Part shown: positions 49,864-59,576 of the stretch, one piece after another
How positions within the stretch are numbered: the first letter of the stretch is position 1
How the letters are laid out: every line of letters begins with the position of its first letter
Assembly: GCA_020638735.1 (NCBI GenBank)
Contig: JACKHZ010000014.1
Location: 148,855 to 212,854 of the forward strand
DNA length: 64,000 bases
Origin: Planctomycetota bacterium
GTDB lineage: Bacteria; Planctomycetota; UBA1135; UBA2386
Reading direction: 5' to 3'
Translations under genes and position numbers: made by a program
Notes under the pieces: model-generated
The model's input: the letters and a program-made list of their open reading frames with translations, nothing else
The model's database searches: none
Told to the model about the DNA's origin: nothing

Positions 49864-52334
49864 CGCCGACCCGCACCCGCATCGGCGTGGTCGGCGCGCT
49901 GCTCGGCGCCGGCCTCGTGATCGTGCTGTTGCACCTCGCCGACCTGATGCTCGTCGAACACGACGTCTGGGCCCGTCGCAGCTACGAGAACCGCTGGGCG
50001 TTCCGTTCGGTGCCGAGCCAGCGCGGGGCGCTGCGCGACCGCTTCGGCCGGATGTTGTGTCGCGACGAGCCGACCACCCGCGTCTCGGTCTACTACCACC
50101 GCTTCCGTCTGCGGCACCCGGTGGGCGCCGCGGTGCACGGCGCGCGCGTCTGGACCGGCGTGCGCGACGGCACCGAGGTCGCGTTCGGGTATCGCCCGGG
50201 CGGCGTCGATCCTTCGACCGCCGCGCGCGAACTGCTCGGCATGCCGGTGGTGGCGTTGCGGAAGGACATGTTGCCGGGCGTGGACACCAAGGAGCTGTGG
50301 TACTACGTCGTGACGGTGCTCGCCGAGTGCTCCGGCGTGCCGCGGCGCGACACGTTCACGGCGCTGCGTACCGCGGCCGAGAAGGGCGCGCGCGTCGGCA
50401 TCGGTGACGTGCTGCCGGTGCCCCGCGCCGAGCTTCTGCGGCGATTCGACGAGCGGCTCGCGGAGCTGCACGAGATCGCCGCGCACCTCGACGCCGCGGA
50501 GCAGGCGCGCATCGAGCGGTTGGCGCTCGAAGTCGAACGGCCACGCACCCTGTTCGACCTGCTCGAAGAGCTGCGCGAAGCGTGTCTGACCGGCAAGCGT
50601 TGGACCTGGACGGAGGACGGCGAGGTCAAGCAGGGCAGCCTGATCGAGGACGTGCGCCGGCCGCTCGCCGAGGAGGTGCCGTTCGAGCTGGCCGCCGTGC
50701 TGCGGGTCGAGAACGATCGCTACCCCGGCCTCGAGGTCGAGCCGTCGGTGCGGCGCTGGTACGAGATCGCGCCGGACACGTCGCTGCGCGTGCTGGTGGG
50801 GCAGGTGTGGACCCGCGACCGCACGCTCGACGCCGGGGACGACCCGCCGGCGGAGCAGGACGGGGACGCGGCCGCCGACGCGCAGGCCGGGACGCCGCAG
50901 GCGGCGCCCGAGCGAGATCCGGCGCGCGAGATGCTGAGCAGCTACGCCCAGCACGAGCTGCCCGACGACTGGATCGACACGCTCGTGCCCGAGGGCGTGG
51001 TCGACAGCGCCGCCGCGCGCGAGCAGCTGCAGCGCACCGCGGAGCTGCGCTACGGCTACGAGCTGCTGCGTCGCGAGCGCACCGGCGTCACCGGCTTCGA
51101 GGCGGCGTTCGACGGCGGGCTGTCGGGGCGCCTCGGCATGCGCTTCGTCGAGCACGACCGCACCCGTCGCGAGCGCTACCTGTGGAGCCACCTGCGCGTC
51201 GAGGCCGGCGAGGACGTGCGGGTGACGATCGACCTCGACCTGCAGCGCATCGCCGAGCTGGCCGCGCGCCGCGCGCGCCGCAACAACGCGACGCACGAGG
51301 AGCCGGAGCGCAACGAGCTGGTCGAGGCTGCGATCGCCGTCATCGACGCCGACAGCGGCGACGTGCTCGCCTACGCCGGCGCCCCGCTGGTCAGCAAGAA
51401 CGCGCGCGACGTTCCCGGCGTCGTCTGGACCGGCAACGGCGCGATCGGCTCGACGGCCAAGCCGTTCGTGTTGATCGAACAGCTGGAGAGCGGGCGGCTC
51501 GGCCTGCCGCACACGCCGATCGCCGAGTTCGAGGCGTGCGCGGGGTCGATGCCGTATGGCAACAAGCGAATCTACTGCGACGAGACGCACGGTGGGCGCG
51601 GGCGCGACCCGGTGCGGGCGATCGCCGAGTCGTGCAACGTCTTCTTCTACCAGGCTGGCATCGGCCTCGGCAGCGAGGGGCTGCACCGCGCCTACCGCCG
51701 CTTCGGGCTGCTGGAGCCGCAGGACGCGCACGACCCGTTCGCCGCCTGCTGGCAGGCCTTCGCGACCGGACTGCATACGGCGCGCTCCCGGGTCGACGAT
51801 CTGCCTGGGCGCCTGCCGCAGCGCGCCATCGGCTACGAGGTGCAGGCGTCGCCGCTGATGGTCGCGCGCGCCTACGCGGCGCTGGCCACCGGCGTGCTGT
51901 CCGAGGTCGGGCTGCGGCTCGGCGCTCCGCGGCGGCAGGTGGCGCTGGGGGACCTCGGTGGCGCGCTGGAGGTGGTGCGCGAGGGGTTGCGCGAGTGCAC
52001 CGCGACCGGCACCGCGAGCGGCAAGGGCCGAAGGGTGCACCTGCGCCCGCTGCGGTTGCTCGACGAGCTCGGGGTCAGCGGCAAGACCGGCACCGCCGAG
52101 GTCGGGCAGGTCAGCAAGGCCAACAACGGCTGGTTCTCCGGCTACCTGCCCGAGCGCGCGGCCGGCGGGCCGCGGTTGTGCTTCAGCGCGGTCGTCTACT
52201 ACGTGCCGGACGGCGTGCACGGCGGCGACGCGGCCGGCTTGTTCGTCGTCGACTTCCTCGAGAAGCTGAAGGCCGACGACGCGCTGCGGGAACGCTATCT
52301 CGACCTGCCCGGGTCGGCGCGGGAGGGACGTTGA
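49860..52334 (+). CDS. mrdA: Penicillin-binding protein 2 (class B transpeptidase), enlarged
   Basis: 824 residues versus about 630 in E. coli. One N-terminal helix (IGVVGALLGAGLVIVLLHLA) is followed by an unusually long N-terminal region. The transpeptidase has the serine motif GSTAKP (Ser531, Lys534), the SxN motif ESCNVF, and KTG (Lys742) in GKTGTAEVGQVSK. The extra ~200 residues lie before the active site, including an acidic Ala/Asp/Pro-rich loop (~325-345). It cross-links new peptidoglycan in the rod complex with RodA, whose gene starts in its stop codon (TGATG). Start GTG 49860 overlaps the mreD-like stop. Confidence 0.9.
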   Translation: MTPTRTRIGVVGALLGAGLVIVLLHLADLMLVEHDVWARRSYENRWAFRSVPSQRGALRDRFGRMLCRDEPTTRVSVYYHRFRLRHPVGAAVHGARVWTGVRDGTEVAFGYRPGGVDPSTAARELLGMPVVALRKDMLPGVDTKELWYYVVTVLAECSGVPRRDTFTALRTAAEKGARVGIGDVLPVPRAELLRRFDERLAELHEIAAHLDAAEQARIERLALEVERPRTLFDLLEELREACLTGKRWTWTEDGEVKQGSLIEDVRRPLAEEVPFELAAVLRVENDRYPGLEVEPSVRRWYEIAPDTSLRVLVGQVWTRDRTLDAGDDPPAEQDGDAAADAQAGTPQAAPERDPAREMLSSYAQHELPDDWIDTLVPEGVVDSAAAREQLQRTAELRYGYELLRRERTGVTGFEAAFDGGLSGRLGMRFVEHDRTRRERYLWSHLRVEAGEDVRVTIDLDLQRIAELAARRARRNNATHEEPERNELVEAAIAVIDADSGDVLAYAGAPLVSKNARDVPGVVWTGNGAIGSTAKPFVLIEQLESGRLGLPHTPIAEFEACAGSMPYGNKRIYCDETHGGRGRDPVRAIAESCNVFFYQAGIGLGSEGLHRAYRRFGLLEPQDAHDPFAACWQAFATGLHTARSRVDDLPGRLPQRAIGYEVQASPLMVARAYAALATGVLSEVGLRLGAPRRQVALGDLGGALEVVREGLRECTATGTASGKGRRVHLRPLRLLDELGVSGKTGTAEVGQVSKANNGWFSGYLPERAAGGPRLCFSAVVYYVPDGVHGGDAAGLFVVDFLEKLKADDALRERYLDLPGSAREGR

Positions 52335-53515
52335 TGTTGGACAGCTTCGGCAAGGACGCCGCCCAGCGGCGGCTCGAGGTGCTGCAGCGCACCGACGGCT
52401 GGCTGGTGTTGCTGGTCGCGGCGCTGTGCCTGTGCGGGCTCGCGTTCATCGGCTCGGCCACCAGCGACGACACGTTGTTCGCGGCGCAGCAGGGGCGGCA
52501 GGCCCTCTTCGTCGCCTGCGGGTTCGGCATCGGCTTCTTCGTGCTGCTGCCGCACTACGTGCACATCCTGCGGTTGTCGTGGGTCTGCTACGGCGCGGTG
52601 GTGCTGGCGCTGCTCGGCCTGCCGTTCTTCGCGCCCGAACTCAACGGCGCGCGGCGTTGGTACGCGTTGCCCGGCTTCTCGATCCAGCCGAGCGAGTTCG
52701 CCAAGCTGGCGGTGGTGCTGGCGCTGGCGGCGCTGCTGCGCTTCAAGAGCCGGGCGAAGACCTTCGATGGGCTGATCGTGCCGGGTCTGGTCGCCGCGGT
52801 GCCGGCGCTGCTGATCCTCAAGCAGCCCGACCTCGGCAGCTCGCTGGTGTTCGGGCCGGTGCTGCTGGCGATGTGCTACGCCGCCGGCGCGCCGGCGCGC
52901 AGCATCGTCGCGCTGGTGCTGTTGTGCTCGGGGCTGTTGGTGTTCGCCTACTTCGAGCTGATGCACGACTACCAGCGCGTGCGGGTGGACGTCTGGTTCG
53001 CGCACTGGAGCTGGGACGACGCCAGCGTCTACACGCACGACGTGCGCGAGGTGCTGCGCGGCAAGGGCTTCCAGCCCTGGCAAGCCCTGATCGCGATGGG
53101 GTCGGGCGGGTGGAGCGGCTTCGGCCTCGGGCAAGGTCCGCAGAACCGCTACGACTTCCTGCCCTACCGCAGCGAGGACTACGTGTTCGCGGTGGTGGGA
53201 GAAGAAGGCGGCTTCCTCGGCGCGCTGCTGGTGCTCGGTCTCGTCACCGCGCTGGTCGCGCGCCTGCTGATGATCGCTTCCCGCACCCGCGAACGCTTCG
53301 GCAAGCTGGTCTGCGTCGGTGTCGCCGCCTGGCTCGGCGCGCAGACGTTGTTCCACGTCGCCGTCTGCGGGTGGCTGGTGCCGTCGACCGGTCTGCCGAT
53401 GCCGCTGCTCAGCTACGGGGGAAGCTCGACGCTGGCGATGCTGCTGGCGATCGCGATCTGCGTCAACATCGGCGCGCGACGCGAGCCGATCCTGTCCGGC
53501 GACGGGTTCCGCTAG
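52334..53515 (+). CDS. rodA: SEDS peptidoglycan glycosyltransferase RodA
   Basis: 393 residues with about ten hydrophobic helices. SEDS marks: GARRWYALPGFSIQPSEFAK, LKQPDLGSSLVFGPVLLA (with the catalytic-region Asp), LPYRSEDYVFAVVGEEGGFL and PMPLLSYGGSSTLAMLLAIA. It polymerises glycan strands and works with PBP2. Start ATG 52334 shares one base with the PBP2 stop. It ends the rod operon and converges with the Gln-rich gene across 27 bases, with no clear terminator. Confidence 0.95.
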   Translation: MLDSFGKDAAQRRLEVLQRTDGWLVLLVAALCLCGLAFIGSATSDDTLFAAQQGRQALFVACGFGIGFFVLLPHYVHILRLSWVCYGAVVLALLGLPFFAPELNGARRWYALPGFSIQPSEFAKLAVVLALAALLRFKSRAKTFDGLIVPGLVAAVPALLILKQPDLGSSLVFGPVLLAMCYAAGAPARSIVALVLLCSGLLVFAYFELMHDYQRVRVDVWFAHWSWDDASVYTHDVREVLRGKGFQPWQALIAMGSGGWSGFGLGQGPQNRYDFLPYRSEDYVFAVVGEEGGFLGALLVLGLVTALVARLLMIASRTRERFGKLVCVGVAAWLGAQTLFHVAVCGWLVPSTGLPMPLLSYGGSSTLAMLLAIAICVNIGARREPILSGDGFR

Positions 53516-53542
53516 CTCGCGCGGCGCGACGGACTGCCGGCG

Positions 53543-54355
53543 CTACTTGCCGCCCTTCTGCTTCTGCTTCAGGTAGGCCTCGTAGTACTTGCGGTACTTG
53601 TCGGCCACCTTCGGCGTCACGCCGCGGTTCTTCAGGAAGTTCGTGTAGCGCTGCAGCTCGCCCCAGGCCTGCTCGCCGGTGCCGGGTTGGCCCGGCCCGA
53701 GCTCGTCGGGCGGCAGCTGGCCGGTGCGGTTCTGGCCTTCGGCGTGCTGCTCCTGCCCGCCGAGCGGTTGGCCCTCTCCCGACTGCGGTTGCTGCTGCTC
53801 GCCGGGCTGCTGGCCGTCGGGCTGCTGACCCTGCTGCTGCTGCTGCTGCTGCTGCTCGCCGGGCTGCTGCTGTTGACCCTGCTGCTCACCGGGCTGCTGA
53901 CCCTGTTGCGGCTGCTGCACGAAGTCGGGGGTCTGGTTCTCTCGCCGTTGCCCGGGGCGGCCGCCGTTCTGCGGTTGGCTCTGTCCGTCTTGCTGCTGCT
54001 GTTGCTGCTGGCCTTGCTGCTGCTGCTGCGAGTCTTCGCTGCTGCTGCCGCCGCTCTGGTCCTTCATCTCGTTGAGCTTCTCGATCAGCTTGTCGATGCC
54101 GTCCTGCACGGTGATGCTCTTCTCGGCGGCCTCCTTGAGCATCTCCCGCGGCGCCTTGGGTGTCTGGTTGCTGCGCGCAGATTCGAGCAGCAGGCGATCG
54201 ATCTCCTGCAACTGCTCGTCGATCTGGCGCGCCAGCTCCTTGATCTCCTCGGTCGGGTCGCCGCCCTGTGCTGGTGTCGCGACGACGAACAGCGCTGCGC
54301 CGAAGACGAACGACAACACGCGCCGCAGCGCGCCCCTCGGTGACTGGCTGTTCAT
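53543..54355 (-). CDS. Exported Gln-rich low-complexity protein
   Basis: 270 residues. A signal peptide is likely (VLSFVFGAALFVVATPAQG). Residues ~30-100 are helical (EEIKELARQIDEQLQEIDRL). Residues ~105-215 are extremely Gln/Gly/Pro-rich. The C-terminal ~40 residues look folded and basic (LQRYTNFLKNRGVTPKVADK). No family recognised. The start overlaps the stop of the coiled-coil gene (ATGA), so it is the last member of the operon. The middle part resembles intrinsically disordered linkers; a structural or wall-binding role is only a guess. Confidence 0.65.
   Translation of the reverse strand: MNSQSPRGALRRVLSFVFGAALFVVATPAQGGDPTEEIKELARQIDEQLQEIDRLLLESARSNQTPKAPREMLKEAAEKSITVQDGIDKLIEKLNEMKDQSGGSSSEDSQQQQQGQQQQQQQDGQSQPQNGGRPGQRRENQTPDFVQQPQQGQQPGEQQGQQQQPGEQQQQQQQQGQQPDGQQPGEQQQPQSGEGQPLGGQEQHAEGQNRTGQLPPDELGPGQPGTGEQAWGELQRYTNFLKNRGVTPKVADKYRKYYEAYLKQKQKGGK
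53790..54040. repeat. CTG/CAG-type trinucleotide-rich tract
   Basis: Runs of CTG/TTG units (for example 53831-53856 and 53997-54030) encode the poly-Gln stretches of the Gln-rich protein on the minus strand. Runs are short and mixed CAG/CAA, interrupted by CCG/GGC codons. Length polymorphism between strains is likely. Confidence 0.8.
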
Positions 54356-57231
54356 CGGCCTTGCTCCTCCTGGTGTCCCATCGCCTCTTCGACGCCCGCC
54401 TTGATCTGCTGGAACAGCTTGGTGACCTCGTTGTGGCGGTTGCCCAGGCGCTGGATCAGCGCCGCCTCGGCCTCGCTGATCGCCTCGTCGCCTTGCGCTT
54501 CGACCAGCGCCCGCAGGTCCTCGGCGGTGCGCCGTGTGTCCTCGTCGAGCGTCTTCAGCATCTCCAGGTCGGCGATCAGCGAGACCAGCTTCTGCACCTG
54601 CTGGTTGAAGCGGTTCTGCGGTTGTTGCTGCTGCTGCTGTTGCTGCTGTTGCTGCTGCTCGCGCTGTTGGCGGAGGCGGTCGAGTTCGCGCGCGAGCGCG
54701 TCGAGCAATTGCGCCGCGCGGCGTTCGATGTCCTCCTGCATCAACGTGGTGAACGCGCTGACGTCCGGGGCGCGGCCGGCGAGCCGGCGCGCGACCTCCT
54801 GCAGATCGTCGAGCGTCGCCTGCAGCACCGCGCGATAGACGAGGTTGCCCTCGTCGGCGAGGCCGCCGACCAGGAACTCGACCCGTCCGGCCAGCGCCTG
54901 CTCCTCCTCGCCGAGGCCGTTGACCTTGCTCCTCGCCGGACGTGAGAGCCGGCCGTTCTCCGCGTGCTGCTGGGCCTCCTTCGTCGCCGCGGTGATCGGG
55001 CGCTGCTTGTCGAGGAAGTTCTCGAGCTCCTCCTTCATGCGGAACAGCATCTCCTCCTGGCGAAGGTCCTGGTAGCGGTCCTGCTCCTGCTCGAGCTCCT
55101 GGGCCGACTCCTCGAGCTTCTGCCGGGCTTGCTCCTGCTGTTGCTGCGCCTCTTCGGTGTCGCCCTCCTGCATCGCGCGCTGCGCCTTGCGCGACGCGTC
55201 GGCGGCCTCCTGGGCGGCCCGCTCGGCCTGCTTGTCCTGGCGCTTCTTCAGCTCCTCGGCGAGGCGGATGATGTCCTCGGTCAGCTGCTCCTGCTGCGCT
55301 GCCTGCTGGTCCATCTGCTGCTGCTGCTGCTCGTCGACCGGGCGGTTCTGCTGCAGCGCGTCCATCGCCTGCTGCATCTGTTCGGCGGCCTCTCGCTGCT
55401 CGCCGGCAGCGCTCGCCTGCCGACCCTGCTGCAGCTGCTGCTGCGCGTTCTGCATGTGCTGTTGGGCGGTCTGCAGGTGCTGTTGGGCCGCGTCCTTCTG
55501 CGCCTGGTCGACGGCGCCTTGCCGGGCCGCCTGGTCGAGCTGCTGCTGCGCGGCCTGGGCTTGCTGCTGCAGCTGCTGTTGACGCTCTCCGGCGCCCTCG
55601 AGTTCCTCGCGGACACCGTCAGCCGATTGCTCCAGCGCCTGCTGCAGCGCGTCGCGCGCCTGCTCGAGCGCCTCGCGCGACTTCCCTGCCGACGGGCCGG
55701 TGTCGGACCGCTGCCCTTGCTCGCGAGCCGCGTCGACCTGTTGTTCGACGTCGCGCAGCGCGCGCTCGGCCTGCTGCAGGGCCTCGCCGGCCTGCTGCTC
55801 GGCCGCCTCCGGCTGTGGGGAGTTGGCGAGCTCCTGGGCGGCCGAACGGGCGTCGGCGGCCATGTTCGCGGCGTTGCGCGAGGCGTCGGGGTTCTGGGCG
55901 GCGTGACGGCGTCGGGCCTGGTCCAGCGCCGCCATCGCAGCGGCGACCTCGCGGTCGGCGCGTTCGGCATCGCCGGCCTGCAGCGCCTGCTCGGCTTGCT
56001 GCAGGTGCTGCGCCGCATCGCTCACCGCGTCGGCGGCGCGCTCGCCTGCCTGTTCGGCTGCCGTTCCGTTCGCGGCGTCGCTCTGCCGCAGCCGCTCCGC
56101 GACCTTCTCCGCGTTGTCGGAGACATCGGCGGCGGCCTTGGTGTTGGCCTGACGGGCTTCGCCTTCACGCTGCGCGGCCAGCTTTCGCGCGGCGTCGCCG
56201 AGCTCCCCGAGCTGCTGCCGGGCCGTCGGTGAAGTCGCTTCCGGTGCCTCGCGCAGCTGGTCGCGCAGCTTGGTCCACTCGGCGTCGTGCTCGCGACCCT
56301 CGGGGCCGGTCGGGCGTTTCGGCGCGTCGCGCAGCTCGCGCTCGAGCCGATCGCGGGCCTGGCGTGCTCCCTGCGGGTCACCGCCCTCGGCTGCGCGCTG
56401 CAGGTCCTCGCCGGCCGCGCCGAGCGAAGTCTGCTTCTGCTGGTCCTGGAGGTCCCGCTGCAGCTCGCGCACGCGCTCGCTGAGATCGCCGAGGTCGAAC
56501 GCCTCCTTGCGCGCCGCCGGCGTGCGGCCGCTCTGTTCGTCGGCGAGGCCGCGCTCGAGGCGTTGCTGCTGGTCGAGCAGCTGCTGGACGTTCTTCAGCG
56601 CGCTCTCGAGGAACGGCCGCCGCGTGCCCGCCTGCCGCGCGTTGCGCTCGGCCTCCCGTCGTTCGGCGTCACGCACCGCCGCGAACGCGTCGGCGAGCTG
56701 CTGCTCCTCCGGGGTCAGCTCGCGGCGCAGCGTCTCCTGCAGCTGCTCCATCAAGTCGCGCTGCCGCTGCTCGAGCTCGCGCGCGGTGCGCGCGCCGGCC
56801 TCGAGCTGCGCCAGTTGCTCGTCCAGTGTCTCGAGGGGCTTGCGCGACAGCAGGATGTTGAGCAGCCGCTCGAGATCTTCGACGACCCCGCGCTGCTTGC
56901 GCATCGCCTCGGTGAAGGCCGTGGACTCGAGGTCCTCGCGGATGCTGGCGACGTCGCGCAGGATGCCGGAGCGATCGAGGTAGTCGAGGCCTTCCTGCAG
57001 CGCGTCGACCTGCTCCTGCTTGCCTTCACGCTGGTAGCGGACCAGCAGCCGCTGCATCAGCGCCTGCAGCCGCTCGGCCTTGCGGAGGATCTCCTCCTGG
57101 TCGCGCCGGAGACGTTCGACGGCCTCGCGCTCGTTCGTCGGGCGCTCCTGGCCGACAGCGGGCGAGGTGAAGAGGGAAGTGGCCGCACAGCACAGCAGGA
57201 GCCCGCGCCGCATCGATCGGAAGGTGAGCAT
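54352..57231 (-). CDS. Large exported coiled-coil protein (Ala/Gln/Glu/Arg-rich)
   Basis: 959 residues. Signal peptide (RRGLLLCCAATSLFTSPAVG), then almost continuous helix-forming, charged and Gln-rich sequence (LRRDQEEILRKAERLQALMQ; later LQQAEQALQAGDAERADREV) to the C-terminus, with a poly-Gln stretch near residue 865. Few Gly/Pro breaks suggest long coiled coils. No enzymatic motif seen. It overlaps the membrane gene before it by one base (TGATG) and the Gln-rich gene after it by four (ATGA). Similar long coiled-coil genes accompany DUF4175-like membrane proteins in planctomycetes, as I recall. Function unknown. Confidence 0.68.
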   Translation of the reverse strand: MLTFRSMRRGLLLCCAATSLFTSPAVGQERPTNEREAVERLRRDQEEILRKAERLQALMQRLLVRYQREGKQEQVDALQEGLDYLDRSGILRDVASIREDLESTAFTEAMRKQRGVVEDLERLLNILLSRKPLETLDEQLAQLEAGARTARELEQRQRDLMEQLQETLRRELTPEEQQLADAFAAVRDAERREAERNARQAGTRRPFLESALKNVQQLLDQQQRLERGLADEQSGRTPAARKEAFDLGDLSERVRELQRDLQDQQKQTSLGAAGEDLQRAAEGGDPQGARQARDRLERELRDAPKRPTGPEGREHDAEWTKLRDQLREAPEATSPTARQQLGELGDAARKLAAQREGEARQANTKAAADVSDNAEKVAERLRQSDAANGTAAEQAGERAADAVSDAAQHLQQAEQALQAGDAERADREVAAAMAALDQARRRHAAQNPDASRNAANMAADARSAAQELANSPQPEAAEQQAGEALQQAERALRDVEQQVDAAREQGQRSDTGPSAGKSREALEQARDALQQALEQSADGVREELEGAGERQQQLQQQAQAAQQQLDQAARQGAVDQAQKDAAQQHLQTAQQHMQNAQQQLQQGRQASAAGEQREAAEQMQQAMDALQQNRPVDEQQQQQMDQQAAQQEQLTEDIIRLAEELKKRQDKQAERAAQEAADASRKAQRAMQEGDTEEAQQQQEQARQKLEESAQELEQEQDRYQDLRQEEMLFRMKEELENFLDKQRPITAATKEAQQHAENGRLSRPARSKVNGLGEEEQALAGRVEFLVGGLADEGNLVYRAVLQATLDDLQEVARRLAGRAPDVSAFTTLMQEDIERRAAQLLDALARELDRLRQQREQQQQQQQQQQQQPQNRFNQQVQKLVSLIADLEMLKTLDEDTRRTAEDLRALVEAQGDEAISEAEAALIQRLGNRHNEVTKLFQQIKAGVEEAMGHQEEQGR
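54629..54661. repeat. Short poly-Gln triplet repeat in the coiled-coil gene
   Basis: About eleven consecutive TTG/CTG units encode poly-Gln on the minus strand near residue 865 of the 959-residue protein. Mixed codons argue for some selection rather than recent slippage. Confidence 0.75.
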
Positions 57232-59573
57232 CACTTGCCTCGCGCCTCTTGGGTCCGGTCCTGCAGGTCGCGCTGGCGGTCGCGCAGCGCCCGCACCTCC
57301 TGGACCAGGTCCTGGTAGTCGTTCCATTCCTCGAGCCGCAGCAGCAGCTGGGTCAGCGCCTGCTCGATCTGCTGCTGGTGTTCGTATGCCGCCGCGAGCC
57401 TGGCCGCGCGTTCGGTGTCGTCGCGCGCCACCTGGGCCTCGGCGAGGGTGCGGGCGACCGCCGGCACCGCGCCGTTGGCGAGTCCGTCGGCGATCGCGAT
57501 CATACCGAGGATCGGATCGAGCGTGGTCTCCATGGCGCCGAGGGTGCCCGCGTTGCGGCGGGCGATCAGATCGCGGTAGAACGCCGGGTCGACGGCCAGT
57601 GCCTCGGTCAACGCCGCGCTGTGTTCGCGGTAGAGCTGCACGACGGTGGCGGCGTGCTGGCTCGGCTCGAGCCGGTTCCAGAGGTGCAGGTCGAACGCCT
57701 GCATCAGGCCGCGGTGCACGCGCTGCACGGCGCCGGCGATGCGACCTTGGCCGACCTCGACGCCGGTGAGGACTTGTGCCCGCTCGCCGGGCGAGACGCC
57801 TTCGCGGGCCAGCAGATCGGCGAGCCGATGGCTGCGATCGGTCTGGATGTCGGCGGCCTGCTGGATCTCCTCGCGCAGGCGGCGAAAACCCTTGGCGACG
57901 ATCGCGGCCAACTCCGGCGCGTCGACGACCTGCACGATGCGACGCGGCAGCTCGGCGGCGCCCGGCTCGGGCTGCTTGTTGTCGCGCAACAGCAGGCGCA
58001 GGAACAGGCCGGTGGCGCTCGCCTCGGCGCCGAGCAGGTCCGACATCTCCAGCAGCTCAGTGACCAGCGCAGCCTTGCGCGGCGGCCGGGGCGGCTGCGC
58101 CTCGCCGTGTTCGGGCAGGAGGTCGATGTCACGCACGGTCTCGCCGTCGCGCTCGATGATCAGCTGCAGCGCGGTGAGGCCGAAGTCGTCGTGCGTGTCG
58201 GCGCGAAGGCAGAGCAGCGCGTTCGGCAGCAGCGCCAGCGTGTCGTCGCCGGGCAGCAGCCAACGGCCGACGGGCGCGTAGTCCTGCAGCGCCGAGATCG
58301 GGTAGGTGCCAGGGTTGGGGTTGCGCAGGCCGTTGTCGGCGAGCAACTCCACCTGATAGCGGTCGGAGCCTTCCACGACGAACTCGCAACGCAGGGCCGT
58401 CGCAGCGCCGCTGTCGTCCTGTACGGCGACCGCGGTCAACGGCAGCCGGCGACCGCTCTCCAGCATCACCAGGGTGCCTTCGCGGACCGGCGCCGTGGCC
58501 TGCACCTCGAGCTGCACGCGGCTCTGCAGCAGCGCCTCGATCGCGCCGCCGACCTGCTCGAGGCGCGCGACGCCGGTGTAGGCCGGCGGCTCGATGACGG
58601 CGCGCAACGTCGCCACCTGCGCCGGCCGTACGGTGCGCACGACGACGCGGCGGTCGCCGTGGTCGTCGTCGCCACCGCGGGCGTGAAAAGCGAACGAACC
58701 CGCCAGGCGCCGGAAGACGTGCCGGAAACGGTCGCCGGGGCGCGGCGTCATCGGCAGCTCGCGGCCGCCGGCGGCGGCGCCTTCGTCGCGAAGCGGCTCG
58801 ACCACGAGGTAGACCTCCTTCGGCACTTCGCCGGTGGCCAGCACCGACACGTGCAGGTCCGCACCGGCCGGCAGCACCAGTTCGGTCTCGCCGTCGTGCT
58901 CGACGACCTGCAGGTCGGCGCTGGCCTTCGGCAGCTCGACGATCAGCGTCGTGGCGCGGGGATAGTCGAGCGCGAGGCCCAGGTGCCGCAGCAAGAAGGT
59001 CCGCGCGGTGACGGGCTGCAGCAGCGCGCCCACCAGCAGCGCCGCGCTGAGCGCCCCGGCGCCGCCGATGACGCGATGCAGCGCACGGTCGTCGAACAGG
59101 CGGTCGAGCGGCAGCGCGCCGACGGCCGCGGCGGTGTCGCGCCAGAGCGCGTCGATCATCGCCGGCGACTGGTTGCGCAGCTCCGCCTGTGCGGTGGAGT
59201 GGAGCTGCACGGCGCTGACGAGGCGCTGATGCAGCTCCGGGTAGGTGTGTTCGACCCACAGCGCGAGGTCCACTTCGGTGAAGTGGCGTCGCAGCGGGTA
59301 GCGTACGAAGCGCAGCGCGGCGAAGCCCGCCACCGCCAGCACCGCCGTCGTGTGCAGCAGGCGGATCGGCGTCGGCAGCCGCAGCCAGCGATCCAGCACG
59401 AAGAACAACGCCACCAGCGCCGCGGTGAGAAGCAGCGCCTTCGCCAGGCCGTGCAGCAGGTAGCGGCGGCGCAGCCGGCCGAGCTGACGTGCCAGCAGCG
59501 GGCGCAGGATCGCAGCGACCGGATCGCCGGCGGTGCCGGTGGAGGGCGCGGTGTTCTCGACTGGGTGGGTCAT
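57231..59573 (-). CDS. DUF4175-like membrane protein
   Basis: 780 residues. Two transmembrane helices near the N-terminus (~45-90, LLLTAALVALFFVLDRWL and LLHTTAVLAVAGFAALRFV) and one at ~175-195. A large extracytoplasmic part with beta-rich sections follows (VEVDGxTEL-like units, AVIEPPAYTGVARLEQVGG), and the C-terminus is a charged helix. This layout resembles DUF4175 proteins, large bacterial membrane proteins of unknown function. The stop overlaps the next start by one base. The preceding gene ends 4 bases upstream, so the operon is tightly packed. Start ATG 59573 is the first in frame with coding character. Confidence 0.65.
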   Translation of the reverse strand: MTHPVENTAPSTGTAGDPVAAILRPLLARQLGRLRRRYLLHGLAKALLLTAALVALFFVLDRWLRLPTPIRLLHTTAVLAVAGFAALRFVRYPLRRHFTEVDLALWVEHTYPELHQRLVSAVQLHSTAQAELRNQSPAMIDALWRDTAAAVGALPLDRLFDDRALHRVIGGAGALSAALLVGALLQPVTARTFLLRHLGLALDYPRATTLIVELPKASADLQVVEHDGETELVLPAGADLHVSVLATGEVPKEVYLVVEPLRDEGAAAGGRELPMTPRPGDRFRHVFRRLAGSFAFHARGGDDDHGDRRVVVRTVRPAQVATLRAVIEPPAYTGVARLEQVGGAIEALLQSRVQLEVQATAPVREGTLVMLESGRRLPLTAVAVQDDSGAATALRCEFVVEGSDRYQVELLADNGLRNPNPGTYPISALQDYAPVGRWLLPGDDTLALLPNALLCLRADTHDDFGLTALQLIIERDGETVRDIDLLPEHGEAQPPRPPRKAALVTELLEMSDLLGAEASATGLFLRLLLRDNKQPEPGAAELPRRIVQVVDAPELAAIVAKGFRRLREEIQQAADIQTDRSHRLADLLAREGVSPGERAQVLTGVEVGQGRIAGAVQRVHRGLMQAFDLHLWNRLEPSQHAATVVQLYREHSAALTEALAVDPAFYRDLIARRNAGTLGAMETTLDPILGMIAIADGLANGAVPAVARTLAEAQVARDDTERAARLAAAYEHQQQIEQALTQLLLRLEEWNDYQDLVQEVRALRDRQRDLQDRTQEARGK

Positions 59574-59576
59574 CGG

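Noticed and set aside
49305..52220. 971-codon minus-strand frame across mreD-like and PBP2
   Set aside because: PBP2 catalytic motifs and operon overlaps support the plus strand.
53790..54661. CRISPR-like array
   Set aside because: Repeats are triplet runs coding poly-Gln, without regular spacers.
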